From Oscillibacter sp. 1-3 (GTDB taxonomy: Bacteria > Bacillota > Clostridia > Oscillospirales > Oscillospiraceae): DNA of 64,000 bases. The translations under genes were made by a program, and so were the position numbers. Each line of letters starts with the position of its first letter. Position 1 is the first letter of the stretch. Below the pieces are notes generated by a model. The model was not told the DNA's origin, made no database searches, and worked only from the letters and a program-made list of their open reading frames with translations. Positions 37,047 through 47,378 of the stretch are shown in pieces. The stretch spans positions 124,001 to 188,000 of the forward strand of contig NZ_KE159703.1 of the NCBI RefSeq assembly GCF_000403435.2, read 5' to 3'.

Positions 37047-37691
37047 ATGGAGACACACTATCCCTTTACCCTGCCGCCCCTGCCCTACGCCTACGACGCG
37101 CTGCTGCCGGAGCTGGACGAGCGCACCCTGCACTTTCACCACGACAAGCACTTTAACACCTATGTGGAAAATCTCAATAAGCTGCTGAAAGACCATCCCC
37201 AGTACCAGGACTGGTCCCTGGAGCGGCTGATGCAGGACTGGCCGGAGCTGCCGGAGGACATCCGCCAGGGAGTGCGGAACAACGCCGGCGGCGTGTACAA
37301 CCACGACCTGTACTTTAAGACTCTGCACCCCACGCCGGCCTCCGCCCCGGGGCCTGCCCTCCAGCAGGCTATTGACCGGGACTTCGGGGACCTCCAGGGC
37401 CTGAAGGCCGCCATGCGCTCTGCGGCCCTGGGGCAGTTCGGCTCCGGCTGGGCCTGGCTGGTGACGGACAAGGACGGACGGCTCTCCGTCCGCAAGACCC
37501 CCAACCAGGACAGCCCCCTGCCCCTGACGCCCCTGCTGGGGTGCGACGTGTGGGAGCACGCCTACTACCTGCCCTACCAGAACCGGCGGGACGAGTACTT
37601 TGAGGCCTGGTGGCGGCTGGTGGACTGGCCGGAGGTCACACGGCGGTACGGAGAGCTGACGCACCACCAGGCCCAATATCCCACTCCCTGA
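37047..37691 (+). CDS. sodA: Superoxide dismutase, Fe/Mn family
   Basis: A 214-aa enzyme dismuting superoxide. Metal ligands are visible: His in TLHFHHDKHF (31), His in GGVYNHDLYF (about 89), and Asp and His in DVWEHAYY (about 171/175). The tyrosine next to the first histidine (FHYGKH in many SODs) is histidine here, and GGVYNH replaces the more common GHxNH, so metal choice (Fe or Mn) cannot be read with confidence. It is unusual to keep one directly behind an oxygen-sensitive hydrogenase, but it fits protection from air. Start ATG 37047, ribosome binding site AAAGGA. Confidence 0.93.
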   Translation: METHYPFTLPPLPYAYDALLPELDERTLHFHHDKHFNTYVENLNKLLKDHPQYQDWSLERLMQDWPELPEDIRQGVRNNAGGVYNHDLYFKTLHPTPASAPGPALQQAIDRDFGDLQGLKAAMRSAALGQFGSGWAWLVTDKDGRLSVRKTPNQDSPLPLTPLLGCDVWEHAYYLPYQNRRDEYFEAWWRLVDWPEVTRRYGELTHHQAQYPTP

Positions 37692-37706
37692 CGGAGCGCC
37701 CTCTCA

Positions 37707-37810
37707 TGCAGGGGCCGGGCTCTGTCCCGGCCCGTCCGCCGAAAGCACGGTGTTTTCGGAAAACCCGGCATTTTCGGGAAAACGGGCGGGGACAAAGCCC
37801 CGCCCCTACA
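37707..37810. repeat. 104-bp inverted-repeat element (in the 308-base gap before glpK)
   Basis: 28-bp imperfect terminal inverted repeats, TGCAGGGGCCGGGCTCTGTC (37707 on) against the complement of 37783-37810, surround an AT/GC-mixed core with three GAAAA/TTTTC runs. It is a GTAGGGGCGGGGC-type intergenic palindrome. No gene is in the gap; the rest holds the glpK promoter and leader. Confidence 0.65.
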
Positions 37811-37882
37811 GAGCCGCAGGTAAAAATTAAAGTCGCGGATGGTAAGATGCGCAGTTGGGCGCTCCCGCTCCCTGGCGGCGGC

Positions 37883-37961
37883 TTGACAAGAGAGGACTTT
37901 TTTGGTATAAAAAGATAGAGATGAACGGGAGCAGGACGGACCAAAAAGCCGTTCTGCTCCC
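37883..37961 (+). promoter_or_regulatory. glpK promoter and leader hairpin
   Basis: TTGACA (37883-37888), 17 bases, TATAAA (37906-37911). The leader then forms a 13-bp stem GGGAGCAGGACGG / CCGTTCTGCTCCC (37927-37961), followed by CTGTTCTTCT. Bacillus glpK is controlled by antitermination through GlpP at a leader terminator; a similar switch is possible. Confidence 0.7.
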
Positions 37962-37999
37962 CTGTTCTTCTGCGTGGGAATCAGGAAGGAGGCTTCGAC

Positions 38000-39487
38000 G
38001 TGAAGCAGTATGTCGCCGCCCTGGACCAGGGGACCACCAGCAGCCGCTGCATCCTGTTTGACCGGGCCCAGAACATTGTGGGCATGGCTCAAAAGGAATT
38101 TACCCAGATTTACCCCCAGCCAGGCTGGGTGGAGCACGACCCCATGGAGATCTACTCCAGCCAGTACGGCGTGCTCAGTGAGGTGCTGGCCCAGACCGGC
38201 GTGCCGATTGACGAGGTGGCCGGCATCGGCATCACCAACCAGCGGGAGACCACTGTGGTCTGGGACCGGGAGACCGGGCGGCCTGTGTGCAATGCCATCG
38301 TGTGGCAGTGCCGCCGCACGGCGCCGCTGTGCGAGGAGCTGAAAAAGGACGCGGAGTTTGCGGACTATGTCCGCCGGCGCACGGGCCTTTTGATCGACGC
38401 CTACTTCTCCGCCACCAAGATCCGGTGGATTCTGGACCATGTACCCGGGGCCCGGGAGGGGGCGGAGACGGGGCGGCTGCTGTTCGGCACCGTGGACAGC
38501 TGGCTGATCTGGAAGCTCACCGGCGGAAGGGTTCACGTCACGGACTGCACCAACGCCAGCCGCACCATGCTCTACGACATCGAAAGCCTCCGCTGGGATG
38601 AGACCATCTGCCGCCATCTGGACATTCCCATGGGGATGCTGCCGGAGGTCCGCTCCTCCAGCGAGGTCTACGGCACGGTGAACATCCAGGGAGTGGAGGT
38701 GCCCATTGCCGGCATCGCCGGGGACCAGCAGGCCGCCCTCTTCGGCCAGGCCTGCTTTGAAGCCGGGGAGGCCAAGAACACCTACGGCACCGGCTGCTTT
38801 CTGCTGATGAACACCGGGGAGAAACTGGTCCGCAGCCAAAACGGCCTTGTGACCACCATTGCCGCCGGGCTGGACGGGAAGGTCCAGTACGCCCTGGAGG
38901 GCAGCGTATTTGTGGGCGGGGCGGTGATCCAGTGGCTCCGGGACGAGCTCCACCTCATCACCGAGGCCGCCGACAGCGAGTATTTTGCCCGGAAGGTGTC
39001 CGGCAGCGGCGGCGTGTACGTAGTGCCCGCCTTCACCGGCCTGGGCGCGCCCCACTGGGATATGTACGCCCGGGGGGCCATCCTGGGCCTGACCCGGGGG
39101 GCGGGCCGGGATCACATCATCCGGGCGGCCCTGGAGTCCATCGCCTACCAGACCGGGGACGTGCTCTCCGCCATGGAGGAGGACACCGGCATCCGCCTCA
39201 AGGCGCTTCGGGTGGACGGCGGCGCCTCCGCCAACAATTTCCTGATGGAGTTCCAGGCGGACATTGTGGGCCGGTCCATCCTCCGCCCGGTGGTCCGGGA
39301 GACCACCGCCCTGGGGGCGGCGTATCTGGCGGGGCTGGCCGTGGGCGTCTGGCGCAGCCGGGAGGAGATCCGCAGCCAGTGGACCCTGGACCGCCGCTTT
39401 GATCCTGCAGTCTCCCAACCGGAGCGGGCGCGGCTGCTGGCCGGGTGGCACAGGGCTGTGGAGCGGGCCAAGGGCTGGGAAGAGTGA
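38000..39487 (+). CDS. glpK: Glycerol kinase
   Basis: A 495-aa FGGY-family kinase converting glycerol and ATP to glycerol 3-phosphate. [15 protein letters not shown] (7-21) is the N-terminal phosphate loop. [15 protein letters not shown], the FGGY signatures and [12 protein letters not shown] are intact, as are [11 protein letters not shown] and the C-terminal ATP-binding [21 protein letters not shown] 38000 follows GGAAGGAGG. No glpF or glpD is adjacent, so glycerol entry and oxidation genes are elsewhere. Confidence 0.97.
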   Translation: MKQYVAALDQGTTSSRCILFDRAQNIVGMAQKEFTQIYPQPGWVEHDPMEIYSSQYGVLSEVLAQTGVPIDEVAGIGITNQRETTVVWDRETGRPVCNAIVWQCRRTAPLCEELKKDAEFADYVRRRTGLLIDAYFSATKIRWILDHVPGAREGAETGRLLFGTVDSWLIWKLTGGRVHVTDCTNASRTMLYDIESLRWDETICRHLDIPMGMLPEVRSSSEVYGTVNIQGVEVPIAGIAGDQQAALFGQACFEAGEAKNTYGTGCFLLMNTGEKLVRSQNGLVTTIAAGLDGKVQYALEGSVFVGGAVIQWLRDELHLITEAADSEYFARKVSGSGGVYVVPAFTGLGAPHWDMYARGAILGLTRGAGRDHIIRAALESIAYQTGDVLSAMEEDTGIRLKALRVDGGASANNFLMEFQADIVGRSILRPVVRETTALGAAYLAGLAVGVWRSREEIRSQWTLDRRFDPAVSQPERARLLAGWHRAVERAKGWEE

Positions 39488-39543
39488 TTGTGAGTTCAGC
39501 CGGGCGGGAGCGTCCCGGCGGGGAATAAAGAGAGGTAACAGAT

Positions 39544-40716
<1,173 letters not shown>

Positions 40717-40724
40717 GAGGGGCG

Positions 40725-41030
40725 ATGTTGGTGCAGCACGATGTGACCCTGAATATTCACCATTCCGCGCCGGAGGAGATCTGGCGGAGAGTCGGCGGCG
40801 TTTACCAGTCAATGCCCTATTGGGCCGGGAACGCCCGGGGGCCCCGCTGGACCGGCGGAGAGATTGATCTGTGGGCGTCTGTCGAACCGGGCGGCCTCCA
40901 GATCGCGGGCGCTATGCCGGAGGAGATTTGGAGGGAGTGGTATGGCCGGCTGAAAGCCGCCCTGACGGACGCCCTGGGATATGAGATCGGCGAAGTGGCG
41001 GACGGATATGATTTTATATATTGGGAATAG
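40725..41030 (+). CDS. Small protein of unknown function
   Basis: A 101-aa soluble protein with seven tryptophans (for example EEIWRRV, PYWAGN, PRWTGG, IWREWY). No signal or membrane segment. ATG 40725 follows GAGAGG, eight bases behind the malic-enzyme stop, so probably cotranscribed. Two EEIWR-type elements (17-21, 66-70) suggest an internal duplication of a helix. No family recognised. Confidence 0.7.
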   Translation: MLVQHDVTLNIHHSAPEEIWRRVGGVYQSMPYWAGNARGPRWTGGEIDLWASVEPGGLQIAGAMPEEIWREWYGRLKAALTDALGYEIGEVADGYDFIYWE

Positions 41031-41122
41031 GGCGGCCCGCCTCCCGGCAGCCGGCGATTTTTGAATCCCTCTGAGGGAAACGCTCCTGATTCTAAGACCA
41101 CACATGGAAAGGATGGTTCATA

Positions 41123-42412
41123 ATGACTGCTTATTCCAAGATGACCCCCGCGGAGCGGGAAGCGGAATACGCCCGGCTCCAGGGGGAGTTTGAGGCCCTC
41201 AAGGCCCGGGGACTGACGCTGAACATGGCCCGGGGCAAGCCCAGCAGGGCCCAGCTTGACATGGTCTCCGACATATTCGGCCTGATGCAGAGGCCCGAGG
41301 ACTACATGTCCGACGGCATCGACGTGCGCAATTACGGCGAGCTGCGGGGTCTGCCAGCCGCCCAGCGGCTGTTTGCGGATATTCTGGGCTGCAGGCCGGA
41401 GCAGGTGTTCGTGGGCGGAAACGCCAGCTTGCAGCTGATGTACGACACCGTCGCCAAAGCCTACACCCACGGCCTGCTCCACAGTCCCCGCCCCTGGTGC
41501 AAGGAGGAGACGGTGAAGTGGCTCTGTCCTGCCCCCGGCTATGACCGCCATTTCAAGGTGACGGAGAGCTTTGGCTTTGACCTCGTCACCATTCCCATGA
41601 CCAGCGAGGGCCCGGATATGGACGCCGTGGAGGAGGCCGCGAAGGACCCCGCTGTCAAGGGCATCTGGTGTGTGCCCAAGTACTCCAACCCCGACGGCAT
41701 CATCTACTCCCAGGAGACCATCCGCCGCATCGCGGCCCTGCGGCCTGCCGCCCCGGACTTTTTGGTGATGTGGGACAACGCCTACTGCATCCATGAATTC
41801 GAGGGGGAGTACGTGGAGTTCCCGGACATCCTCTCCCTCTGCGCCCAGGCGGGGAATCCGGACATGGTCTTTGAGTTCGCCTCCACCTCCAAGGTGACTT
41901 TTCCAGGCGCTGGAATCTCCTGCTTCGCCTGCTCCGAGGCCAACATGGCCCACATGGAGAAGCTCCTCACCGCCCAGGTCATCAGCTTTGACAAGGTGAA
42001 CCAGCAGCGCCATGTGCTGTATCTCAAGGACAAGGCCCACACACTGGCGCTGATGAAGAAGCACGCCGCCATCATGGGGCCCAAGTTCCGCTGTGTGGTG
42101 AACACCCTGGACCGTGAGATTGCCCCGCTGGAGATTGCCTCCTGGCAGCGGCCCAAGGGCGGGTATTTCGTCTCCCTGAACGCCATGCCCGGCACGGCGA
42201 AACGGACGTTGGCCCTGTGCAGGGAGGCCGGAGTTACCATGACCGGCGCGGGAGCCACCTTCCCCTATGGGAAGGACCCCCAGGACAGCAACATCCGCAT
42301 CGCCCCCTCCCTGCCTCCGGTGGAGGAGCTGGAGCAGGCCATGGCGGTGTTCTGCGTGTGTCTGAAAATGGCGGCCCTGGAGAATCTTGCTCTTTCTTCA
42401 GAGAAAAATTAA
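41123..42412 (+). CDS. Aspartate aminotransferase, MocR/type Ic-like
   Basis: A 429-aa PLP aminotransferase of the PF12897-type group. The N-terminal LTLNMARGKPSRAQLDM (31-47), YGELRGLPAAQRLFA, GGNASLQLMYD, CVPKYSNPDGIIYS (replacing the usual SPNNPTG), MWDNAYCIHEF (cofactor Asp) and FASTSKVTFPGAGISCF (Schiff-base lysine about 256) identify it. This group is mainly aspartate:2-oxoglutarate aminotransferases in Clostridia. ATG 41123 follows AAAGGATGG. Confidence 0.9.
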   Translation: MTAYSKMTPAEREAEYARLQGEFEALKARGLTLNMARGKPSRAQLDMVSDIFGLMQRPEDYMSDGIDVRNYGELRGLPAAQRLFADILGCRPEQVFVGGNASLQLMYDTVAKAYTHGLLHSPRPWCKEETVKWLCPAPGYDRHFKVTESFGFDLVTIPMTSEGPDMDAVEEAAKDPAVKGIWCVPKYSNPDGIIYSQETIRRIAALRPAAPDFLVMWDNAYCIHEFEGEYVEFPDILSLCAQAGNPDMVFEFASTSKVTFPGAGISCFACSEANMAHMEKLLTAQVISFDKVNQQRHVLYLKDKAHTLALMKKHAAIMGPKFRCVVNTLDREIAPLEIASWQRPKGGYFVSLNAMPGTAKRTLALCREAGVTMTGAGATFPYGKDPQDSNIRIAPSLPPVEELEQAMAVFCVCLKMAALENLALSSEKN

Positions 42413-42422
42413 AACCTGTATT

Positions 42423-42560
42423 CACGGGCGGGGAATATCGGATGGGCGAGGTATTTTGCTCCCGCAAGGCAAAAAATCGCAGGAATACCGGATGTGTTTC
42501 AAGATTTATAACGCAGCAGGGCGGCAAAAGGCCCGGCCAGACGGCGTTCAGCGCCTGTGA
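42423..42560. repeat. Intergenic repeat, copy R4 (approximate limits)
   Basis: It contains TTTATAACGCAGCAGGGCGG followed by CAAAAGGCCC, comparable with the core TTTAACGCAGAGCGGCGGAA of R2, and CAGCGCCTGT, shared in reverse with the edge of R3 (ACAGGCGCTGAA). No terminal repeats are clear. Confidence 0.4.
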
Positions 42561-42653
42561 ATGAAGAGCAAAAAGAGCTTTTGCGCACCATGGAGATTTG
42601 GAGAACGACCCAGTCTCTGCGACGCAACTTCAATTGGAATTTGGGGTAAGAAT

Positions 42654-43523
42654 ATGAGATACTACGGCAGCGTATACCGCCCGCCCTCCGAGGCCCGGAG
42701 CCTCATCGTTCAGGTGACCTACGGGTGCAGCCACAACACGTGCGCTTTTTGCAGCATGTACAAGGAAAAGCGCTTCGCCCTGCGGCCGCTGGAGGAGGTG
42801 CTGGAGGATTTCCGCCTGGCCCGGCAGGTCTACCGCCATGTGGATAAGGTGTTTCTGGCGGACGGCGACGCGCTGGTCAGGAAAGCCGGTGAGCTTTACA
42901 CCATTTTGGACACGGTCCGGGAGCTGTTCCCGGAGTGTGAGCGGGTCACCAGCTATGCCTCCCCCGCCAGCATCCGCATCCGGACAGAGGAGGAGCTGGG
43001 AAGGCTTTGGGAGAAAGGGCTGACCATGGTTTACATGGGTTTGGAGTCCGGCAGCGACGAGGTTTTGACCCTGATGCGCAAGGGGCACCCGGCGTCGGAG
43101 ATCGTGGAGATGGGGCAAAAGGCCCGCCGGTGCGGCATCGCCCTGTCCGTCACTGCCATCACGGGCCTGGGAGGGCCGGAGCTGCTGGAGCGCCATGCCT
43201 TGGACACCGCCGCCGCCTTCAACGCCATGAACCCGGAGTATATCGGGATGCTGACGCTGATGGTGGAGCCGGGAACGCCTCTGTACGACTGGGTCCATGA
43301 CGGCAGCTTCCGCCTGCTGGACCAGCGGCAGGTGCTGGAGGAGACCCGCCTCCTGGTGGAGGGGCTGGACAGCCCCGGCAGCGTGTTCCGCATGAACCAC
43401 GCCAGCAACTACCTGGCCCTTCGGGGGACGCTGAACGGGGACAAGGACGCCATGCTGGCGGAGATTGACCGGGCGGAGCACGACCTGAGCCGCCTGCGTC
43501 CCGAGTCCTGGCGCGGATTATAG
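42654..43523 (+). CDS. Radical SAM protein
   Basis: A 289-aa radical SAM enzyme. The cluster motif is CSHNTCAFC (residues 19-27), so the first two cysteines are four residues apart (CX4CX2C), a pattern seen in a HemN/elongator-like subgroup rather than the canonical CX3CX2C. DGDAL (61) and MGLESGSDEVL (about 124) match the SAM-binding glycine-rich strands. There is no extra iron-sulfur or B12 domain. ATG 42654 follows GGGGTAAGA. Substrate unknown, and neighbours give no clue. Confidence 0.87.
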   Translation: MRYYGSVYRPPSEARSLIVQVTYGCSHNTCAFCSMYKEKRFALRPLEEVLEDFRLARQVYRHVDKVFLADGDALVRKAGELYTILDTVRELFPECERVTSYASPASIRIRTEEELGRLWEKGLTMVYMGLESGSDEVLTLMRKGHPASEIVEMGQKARRCGIALSVTAITGLGGPELLERHALDTAAAFNAMNPEYIGMLTLMVEPGTPLYDWVHDGSFRLLDQRQVLEETRLLVEGLDSPGSVFRMNHASNYLALRGTLNGDKDAMLAEIDRAEHDLSRLRPESWRGL

Positions 43524-43540
43524 GCGCGGTGAAAAAAGTT

Positions 43541-43617
43541 AAAGTTTAGGGCCGCCCTTTTCAAAGGGCGGTGGGGGTGCGGGGGCAAAGCCCCCGCGGG
43601 TCCGGGTGAGCCCGGCA
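43541..43617. repeat. GC-rich triple-hairpin repeat, copy 1
   Basis: AAAGTTTAGG, then hairpins CCGCCCTTTTCAAAGGGCGG, GCGGGGGCAAAGCCCCCGC and CCGGGTGAGCCCGG. The same layout recurs at 45174-45260. It resembles intergenic palindromes common in Ruminococcaceae. Confidence 0.7.
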
Positions 43618-43743
43618 GTTATGGTGCACAGCAATCTCCAAAATTACGGACAAAGACGCCAAAGGCGGCGCCCCAACGATATCGGTTGCGAACCCATCTC
43701 GCAATCCCCTGTAATTTTGAATCCCGTCATAGCAGGAAAATGA

Positions 43744-43794
43744 AAAGGGGCAGAGCCGCCGTCTCATTCCATGAGACGGCGGCTCTGCCCCTTT
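43744..43794. terminator. Terminator of the pyr operon (24-bp perfect stem)
   Basis: 43744-43767 pairs perfectly with 43771-43794. The arm is AAAGGGGCAGAGCCGCCGTC and onward, so transcripts on either strand would end in CCCCTTT. Confidence 0.88.
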
Positions 43795-43796
43795 GC

Positions 43797-44222
43797 TCAA
43801 AACTTCTTATCAATTGCGGTCTCGCAGTAGGCGCAGCGGTAGGTGTGCTTTTCCGGGTCGCTGAGAAGGAACACGGCGTCCAGCTGGGGCTCCGCCGTGG
43901 TGATGCAACGGGGATTTTTGCATCGGATGACGTTCACCAGTCTTTGGGGCAGCTCCAGGTGCTTTTTCTCCTTTAGCTTCCCGTCCCGGATGATGTTGAC
44001 GGTAATGCTGGCGTCAATATAGCCCAGGACGTCCAGATCCAGGTCCATGGGATAGTCGATCTTGATAATGTCTTTTTTGCCCATGTGGCCGCTGCGGGCG
44101 TTTTTGATGATGGCCACCTGGCAGTCCAGGCGGTCCAGATGCAGGTGCTTGTAGATCTCCATGCTCCTGCCGGCCTGAATGTGGTCCAGGACTACGCCGT
44201 TGGAAATGCTGTCAATATTCAT
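43797..44222 (-). CDS. pyrI: Aspartate carbamoyltransferase regulatory subunit
   Basis: A 141-aa regulatory chain that binds nucleotide effectors and, through a zinc site, the catalytic PyrB trimers. N-terminal effector domain (1-95, DHIQAGRSMEIYKHL) and a C-terminal zinc domain with CKNPRC and CAYC. It is last in the pyr operon, 15 bases after pyrB. Its presence suggests allosteric control of the first pyrimidine step by CTP/ATP. Confidence 0.95.
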   Translation of the reverse strand: MNIDSISNGVVLDHIQAGRSMEIYKHLHLDRLDCQVAIIKNARSGHMGKKDIIKIDYPMDLDLDVLGYIDASITVNIIRDGKLKEKKHLELPQRLVNVIRCKNPRCITTAEPQLDAVFLLSDPEKHTYRCAYCETAIDKKF

Positions 44223-44237
44223 ACCGTAAAACCCTCC

Positions 44238-45158
44238 TCAGACGTGAATGTCCAGCAGCTTCAAAATCAGCGCCATGCGGATGAACTTGCCGTTTTTCAC
44301 CTGCCTCCAGTAGGCCGCCCGGGGATCTTTGTCCACGGCCACGGCGATCTCGTTGACCCGGGGCAGGGGGTGGAGGATGGACAGGTCCGGCTTTGCGCTT
44401 TGCAGCTTCTCCGGCGTCAGGATATAGCTGTCCTTTAACCGCAGGTAGTCCTCTTCGTTGAAAAACCGCTCCTTCTGGACCCGGGTCATATACAGAATGT
44501 CCAGCTGAGGGATAACGGACTCCAGGTCCGTGGTCTGGGTGTAGGAGATGCCCTTGGACTTGAGGGACTGCTCCTTGACATACCGGGGCAGTTTCAGCTC
44601 CTCCGGGGAGATCAGCACATAGTTGATTTCTCCGTACCGGCTGAGGGCGTTTACCAGGGAGTGGACGGTGCGGCCGAATTTCAGATCGCCGCAGAAGCCG
44701 ATGGTGAAGCTGTCCAGCCTCCCCTTCTCCCGGTGGATGGTCAAAAGATCCGTCAACGTCTGGGTGGGGTGGTTGTGGCCGCCGTCTCCGGCGTTGATGA
44801 TGGGGACCTCGCTGAACTGGGCGGCGGCGTAGGGCGCGCCCTCCTTGGGGTGGCGCATGGCGATGATGTCGGCGTAGCAGCTGACGGTGCGGACTGTGTC
44901 GCCCACGGTCTCGCCCTTGGCGGTGGAGCTGGAATTGGCCTCGGAGAAGCCCAGCACGCTGCCGCCCAGGGCCAGCATGGCGGACTCGAAGGAGAGGCGG
45001 GTGCGGGTGGAGGGCTCGAAGAACAGTGTGGCCAGCTGCTTGTGGGCACAGGCGTCCTGGTACTTGGCGGGGTTTTCGATGATGTCCTCTGCAGCGGCAA
45101 TCAGCTCGTTGATCTCCGTGACGGACAGGTCGATGATGTCGATGATGTTTCTGGGCAT
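44238..45158 (-). CDS. pyrB: Aspartate carbamoyltransferase catalytic subunit
   Basis: A 306-aa enzyme making carbamoyl-aspartate. The carbamoyl-phosphate signature [16 protein letters not shown] (about 49-64), [10 protein letters not shown] loop, [12 protein letters not shown] and the late [22 protein letters not shown] motif are complete. ATG 45158 follows GGAGGCCC. It lies between pyrE and pyrI, after a 146-base spacer holding the triple-hairpin repeat. Confidence 0.97.
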   Translation of the reverse strand: MPRNIIDIIDLSVTEINELIAAAEDIIENPAKYQDACAHKQLATLFFEPSTRTRLSFESAMLALGGSVLGFSEANSSSTAKGETVGDTVRTVSCYADIIAMRHPKEGAPYAAAQFSEVPIINAGDGGHNHPTQTLTDLLTIHREKGRLDSFTIGFCGDLKFGRTVHSLVNALSRYGEINYVLISPEELKLPRYVKEQSLKSKGISYTQTTDLESVIPQLDILYMTRVQKERFFNEEDYLRLKDSYILTPEKLQSAKPDLSILHPLPRVNEIAVAVDKDPRAAYWRQVKNGKFIRMALILKLLDIHV

Positions 45159-45173
45159 ATGGGCCTCCGTTCG

Positions 45174-45260
45174 TTAAAAGTTTCGCCCGCCTTTTCAAAG
45201 GCGGCGGGGGTGCAGGGGGCGGCGCCCCCTGCCGGGGTCCAGGGGCAGCGCCCCCGGAGG
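45174..45260. repeat. GC-rich triple-hairpin repeat, copy 2 (between pyrE and pyrB)
   Basis: AAAAGTTTCGCC, then hairpins GCCGCCTTTGAAAAGGCGG (read in reverse), GCAGGGGGCGGCGCCCCCTG and GGGGCAGCGCCCC. It lies inside an operon, so it is transcribed with pyr mRNA. Confidence 0.7.
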
Positions 45261-45304
45261 TCGCTGCGGCGAAAATGCCGATCGATGGGTTTACAAATTT
45301 AACG

Positions 45305-45940
45305 TCACCCAATCCAGCTCTCGTCAGAGGGATTCGCCCGGAATTTTTTCAGCCGGTCGATGTCCTCCGCCCGGATCTTTCCCTCCTGGGCGGCGATTTC
45401 GCACACCGCGTCGAAGTTGGAGAGGCTGTAATTCGTCACATTGGCCGCCGCCAGGCGGTCCAGCCCCTTCCGGAGCCCGTAGGTGAAGATGGACACGATG
45501 CCCAGGACCTCCGCCCCGGCCTCCCGCAGAGCCTCCACAACTTCAATGCAGCTCCCTGCCGTGGAGATCAGGTCCTCCACCACCACCACTTTCTGTCCGC
45601 GCTCCAGCTTTCCCTCAATGCGGTTCTGGCGGCCGTGGTCCTTGCTGCCGGAGCGGACATAGCCCATGGGCAGGCCCATGAGGTGGCCCACAATGGCGGC
45701 GTGGGCGATGCCGGCGGTGGAGGTGCCCATCAGCACCTCCGCCGTGGGGTAGTGGGTGCGAATCAGGTCCGCCAGCCCCTCCTCCACGTGGGTGCGGACG
45801 GCGGGGGCGGTGAGGGTCAGGCGGTTGTCGCAGTAGATGGGGCTCTTGATGCCGCTGGCCCAGGTAAAGGGCTCATCGGGCCGGAGAAAGACCGCTCCAA
45901 TGGAGAGCAGGTCGCGGGCAATGGTCTGTTCCAGGGTCAT
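45305..45940 (-). CDS. pyrE: Orotate phosphoribosyltransferase
   Basis: A 211-aa enzyme adding orotate to PRPP to give OMP. The PRPP loop is [22 protein letters not shown] (about 117-138), with the upstream catalytic loop [11 protein letters not shown] (about 101-111) and [11 protein letters not shown] near the N-terminus. ATG 45940 has GGAGG upstream; the longer frame beyond it is unsupported. It follows a lipoprotein gene by 17 bases. Confidence 0.95.
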   Translation of the reverse strand: MTLEQTIARDLLSIGAVFLRPDEPFTWASGIKSPIYCDNRLTLTAPAVRTHVEEGLADLIRTHYPTAEVLMGTSTAGIAHAAIVGHLMGLPMGYVRSGSKDHGRQNRIEGKLERGQKVVVVEDLISTAGSCIEVVEALREAGAEVLGIVSIFTYGLRKGLDRLAAANVTNYSLSNFDAVCEIAAQEGKIRAEDIDRLKKFRANPSDESWIG

Positions 45941-45957
45941 AGGAAAATCCTCCTTCT

Positions 45958-46677
45958 TTATGGTTCCGATGAAAGGGGCAGGGATGCCAGCGGGGCTTCC
46001 AGGACGTAATGATACCTGCCGTCGGAGACAATCAGGCACAGGTTGTCCTCCGTCAGGTAAAAATTTTTGCCCTCGTCATAGGTCAAAGACTCCGTAAACC
46101 GGGATGCCAGCTCCTCCAGCGGGGGAAGGTCAAACCAGTTCCCAAGGGCTGTGAACGCCTCCGGGATAAGCCGTTCCAGGTCCCCAGGGCTGTCAAAGCT
46201 CACAAGATCGGAGAGCAGGACGCGTTTGTCTTCTGTGCGGTCAATGGTCACGGCGTACTCGTTGGAGGCCGGATGCGCGCCGCCCTGGGTAATGGCGCAG
46301 AAGAGAAACGCCGCTGAAAAATACCGCGCGTCATTTCGTGTGACCTCGTAATCCACAGTGACGGTGGTGTTGGGATACTCCGTAAGGGCCTCCATGGTCC
46401 ACCCGTTGTACGCGGCCTGACGGATCAGCTCCGCGGCGCCGTTCCCATTGGACTGGTAGTAGTCGGGATAGTCCACAAACACATAGACGCCCTCGTTGGA
46501 ATCAATATAGTAATCGCTGATCCGGCAGGGGCTGACCGTGTTGCCGGAGTCGTACCGGACAGTGCCGCGCACGGCCTGCGGGGAGGCAGGGGAATCCGGT
46601 GGGGCCGCCTCCTGCGTACCGCAGCCGGCCAGAAGAAGCAGGAGCAATACCGGCAAAAGCAGTGACGGACGGGTCAT
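45958..46677 (-). CDS. Lipoprotein (DUF3298/RsiV-like) embedded in the pyr operon
   Basis: A 239-aa exported lipoprotein. Its signal peptide ends in LLAGC, with the lipidated cysteine near residue 19. The mature part has a DUF4163/DUF3298-like two-part shape: strands [20 protein letters not shown], then [24 protein letters not shown] and [15 protein letters not shown]. These domains occur in RsiV, a lysozyme-sensing anti-sigma factor, and in surface proteins. Its ATG overlaps the pyrF stop (TAATG), so it is translated with the pyr genes, although it has no obvious role in nucleotide synthesis. Confidence 0.85.
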   Translation of the reverse strand: MTRPSLLLPVLLLLLLAGCGTQEAAPPDSPASPQAVRGTVRYDSGNTVSPCRISDYYIDSNEGVYVFVDYPDYYQSNGNGAAELIRQAAYNGWTMEALTEYPNTTVTVDYEVTRNDARYFSAAFLFCAITQGGAHPASNEYAVTIDRTEDKRVLLSDLVSFDSPGDLERLIPEAFTALGNWFDLPPLEELASRFTESLTYDEGKNFYLTEDNLCLIVSDGRYHYVLEAPLASLPLSSEP

Positions 46678-47378
46678 TACCCCAGAAATTCCCGCACCGC
46701 CCGGCGGTAGGCCTCCACCGGGTCCGGCGCCTGGGTGACGGGACGGCCCACCACGATGTAGTCGCAGCCGCTCCTGCCGGCCTTTTCCGGCGTCATGATC
46801 CGCTTCTGGTCCCCCACGTCGCCGCCGGCAAAGCGGATGCCCGGAGTGACGGTGAGGAAGTTTTCGCCGCAGCGCTCTTTCACCAGCGCCGCCTCCAGGG
46901 GAGAGCAGACCACGCCGTCCAGGCCGCACCGGGCGGCGTTTTGGGCGTAGGAGAGCACCGTCTCCGCCATGGGGGTGTCAATGAGCAGCTCGTCTTTCAG
47001 GGCCGCGGCGCCGGTGGAGGTCAGCTGGGTGACGGCGATCAGCAGGGGCCGGGTGCCGTCGGGCCGGGTGAGGCCCTCCAGAGCGGCCTTCATCATCTCC
47101 GACGCTCCGGCGGCGTGGAGGTTCACCATGTCCACGTCCAGCCGGGAGAGAACGGCCATGGCCCGCTTTACTGTGTTGGGAATGTCGTGGAGCTTCAAAT
47201 CCAGGAAAATTTTGTGTCCCCGGGCCTTCATCTCCCGGATGATGGCAGGCCCTTCGGCATAGTAGAGCTCCATGCCGATCTTCACAAAGGGCTTCTCCCC
47301 GGCGGGGAAGCGGTCCAGAAAGGCCAGGGTCTCCTCTCTGGCGGGAAAGTCCAGGGCGATAATCACGTCGTCAGCCAT
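46677..47378 (-). CDS. pyrF: Orotidine 5'-phosphate decarboxylase
   Basis: A 233-aa TIM-barrel enzyme yielding [21 protein letters not shown] (5-22), [12 protein letters not shown] and the catalytic [13 protein letters not shown] (about 57-69) with the Asp/Lys pair are intact. [19 protein letters not shown] gives the phosphate loop. It overlaps pyrD by eight bases and ends by overlapping the lipoprotein start (TAATG). Confidence 0.96.
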   Translation of the reverse strand: MADDVIIALDFPAREETLAFLDRFPAGEKPFVKIGMELYYAEGPAIIREMKARGHKIFLDLKLHDIPNTVKRAMAVLSRLDVDMVNLHAAGASEMMKAALEGLTRPDGTRPLLIAVTQLTSTGAAALKDELLIDTPMAETVLSYAQNAARCGLDGVVCSPLEAALVKERCGENFLTVTPGIRFAGGDVGDQKRIMTPEKAGRSGCDYIVVGRPVTQAPDPVEAYRRAVREFLG

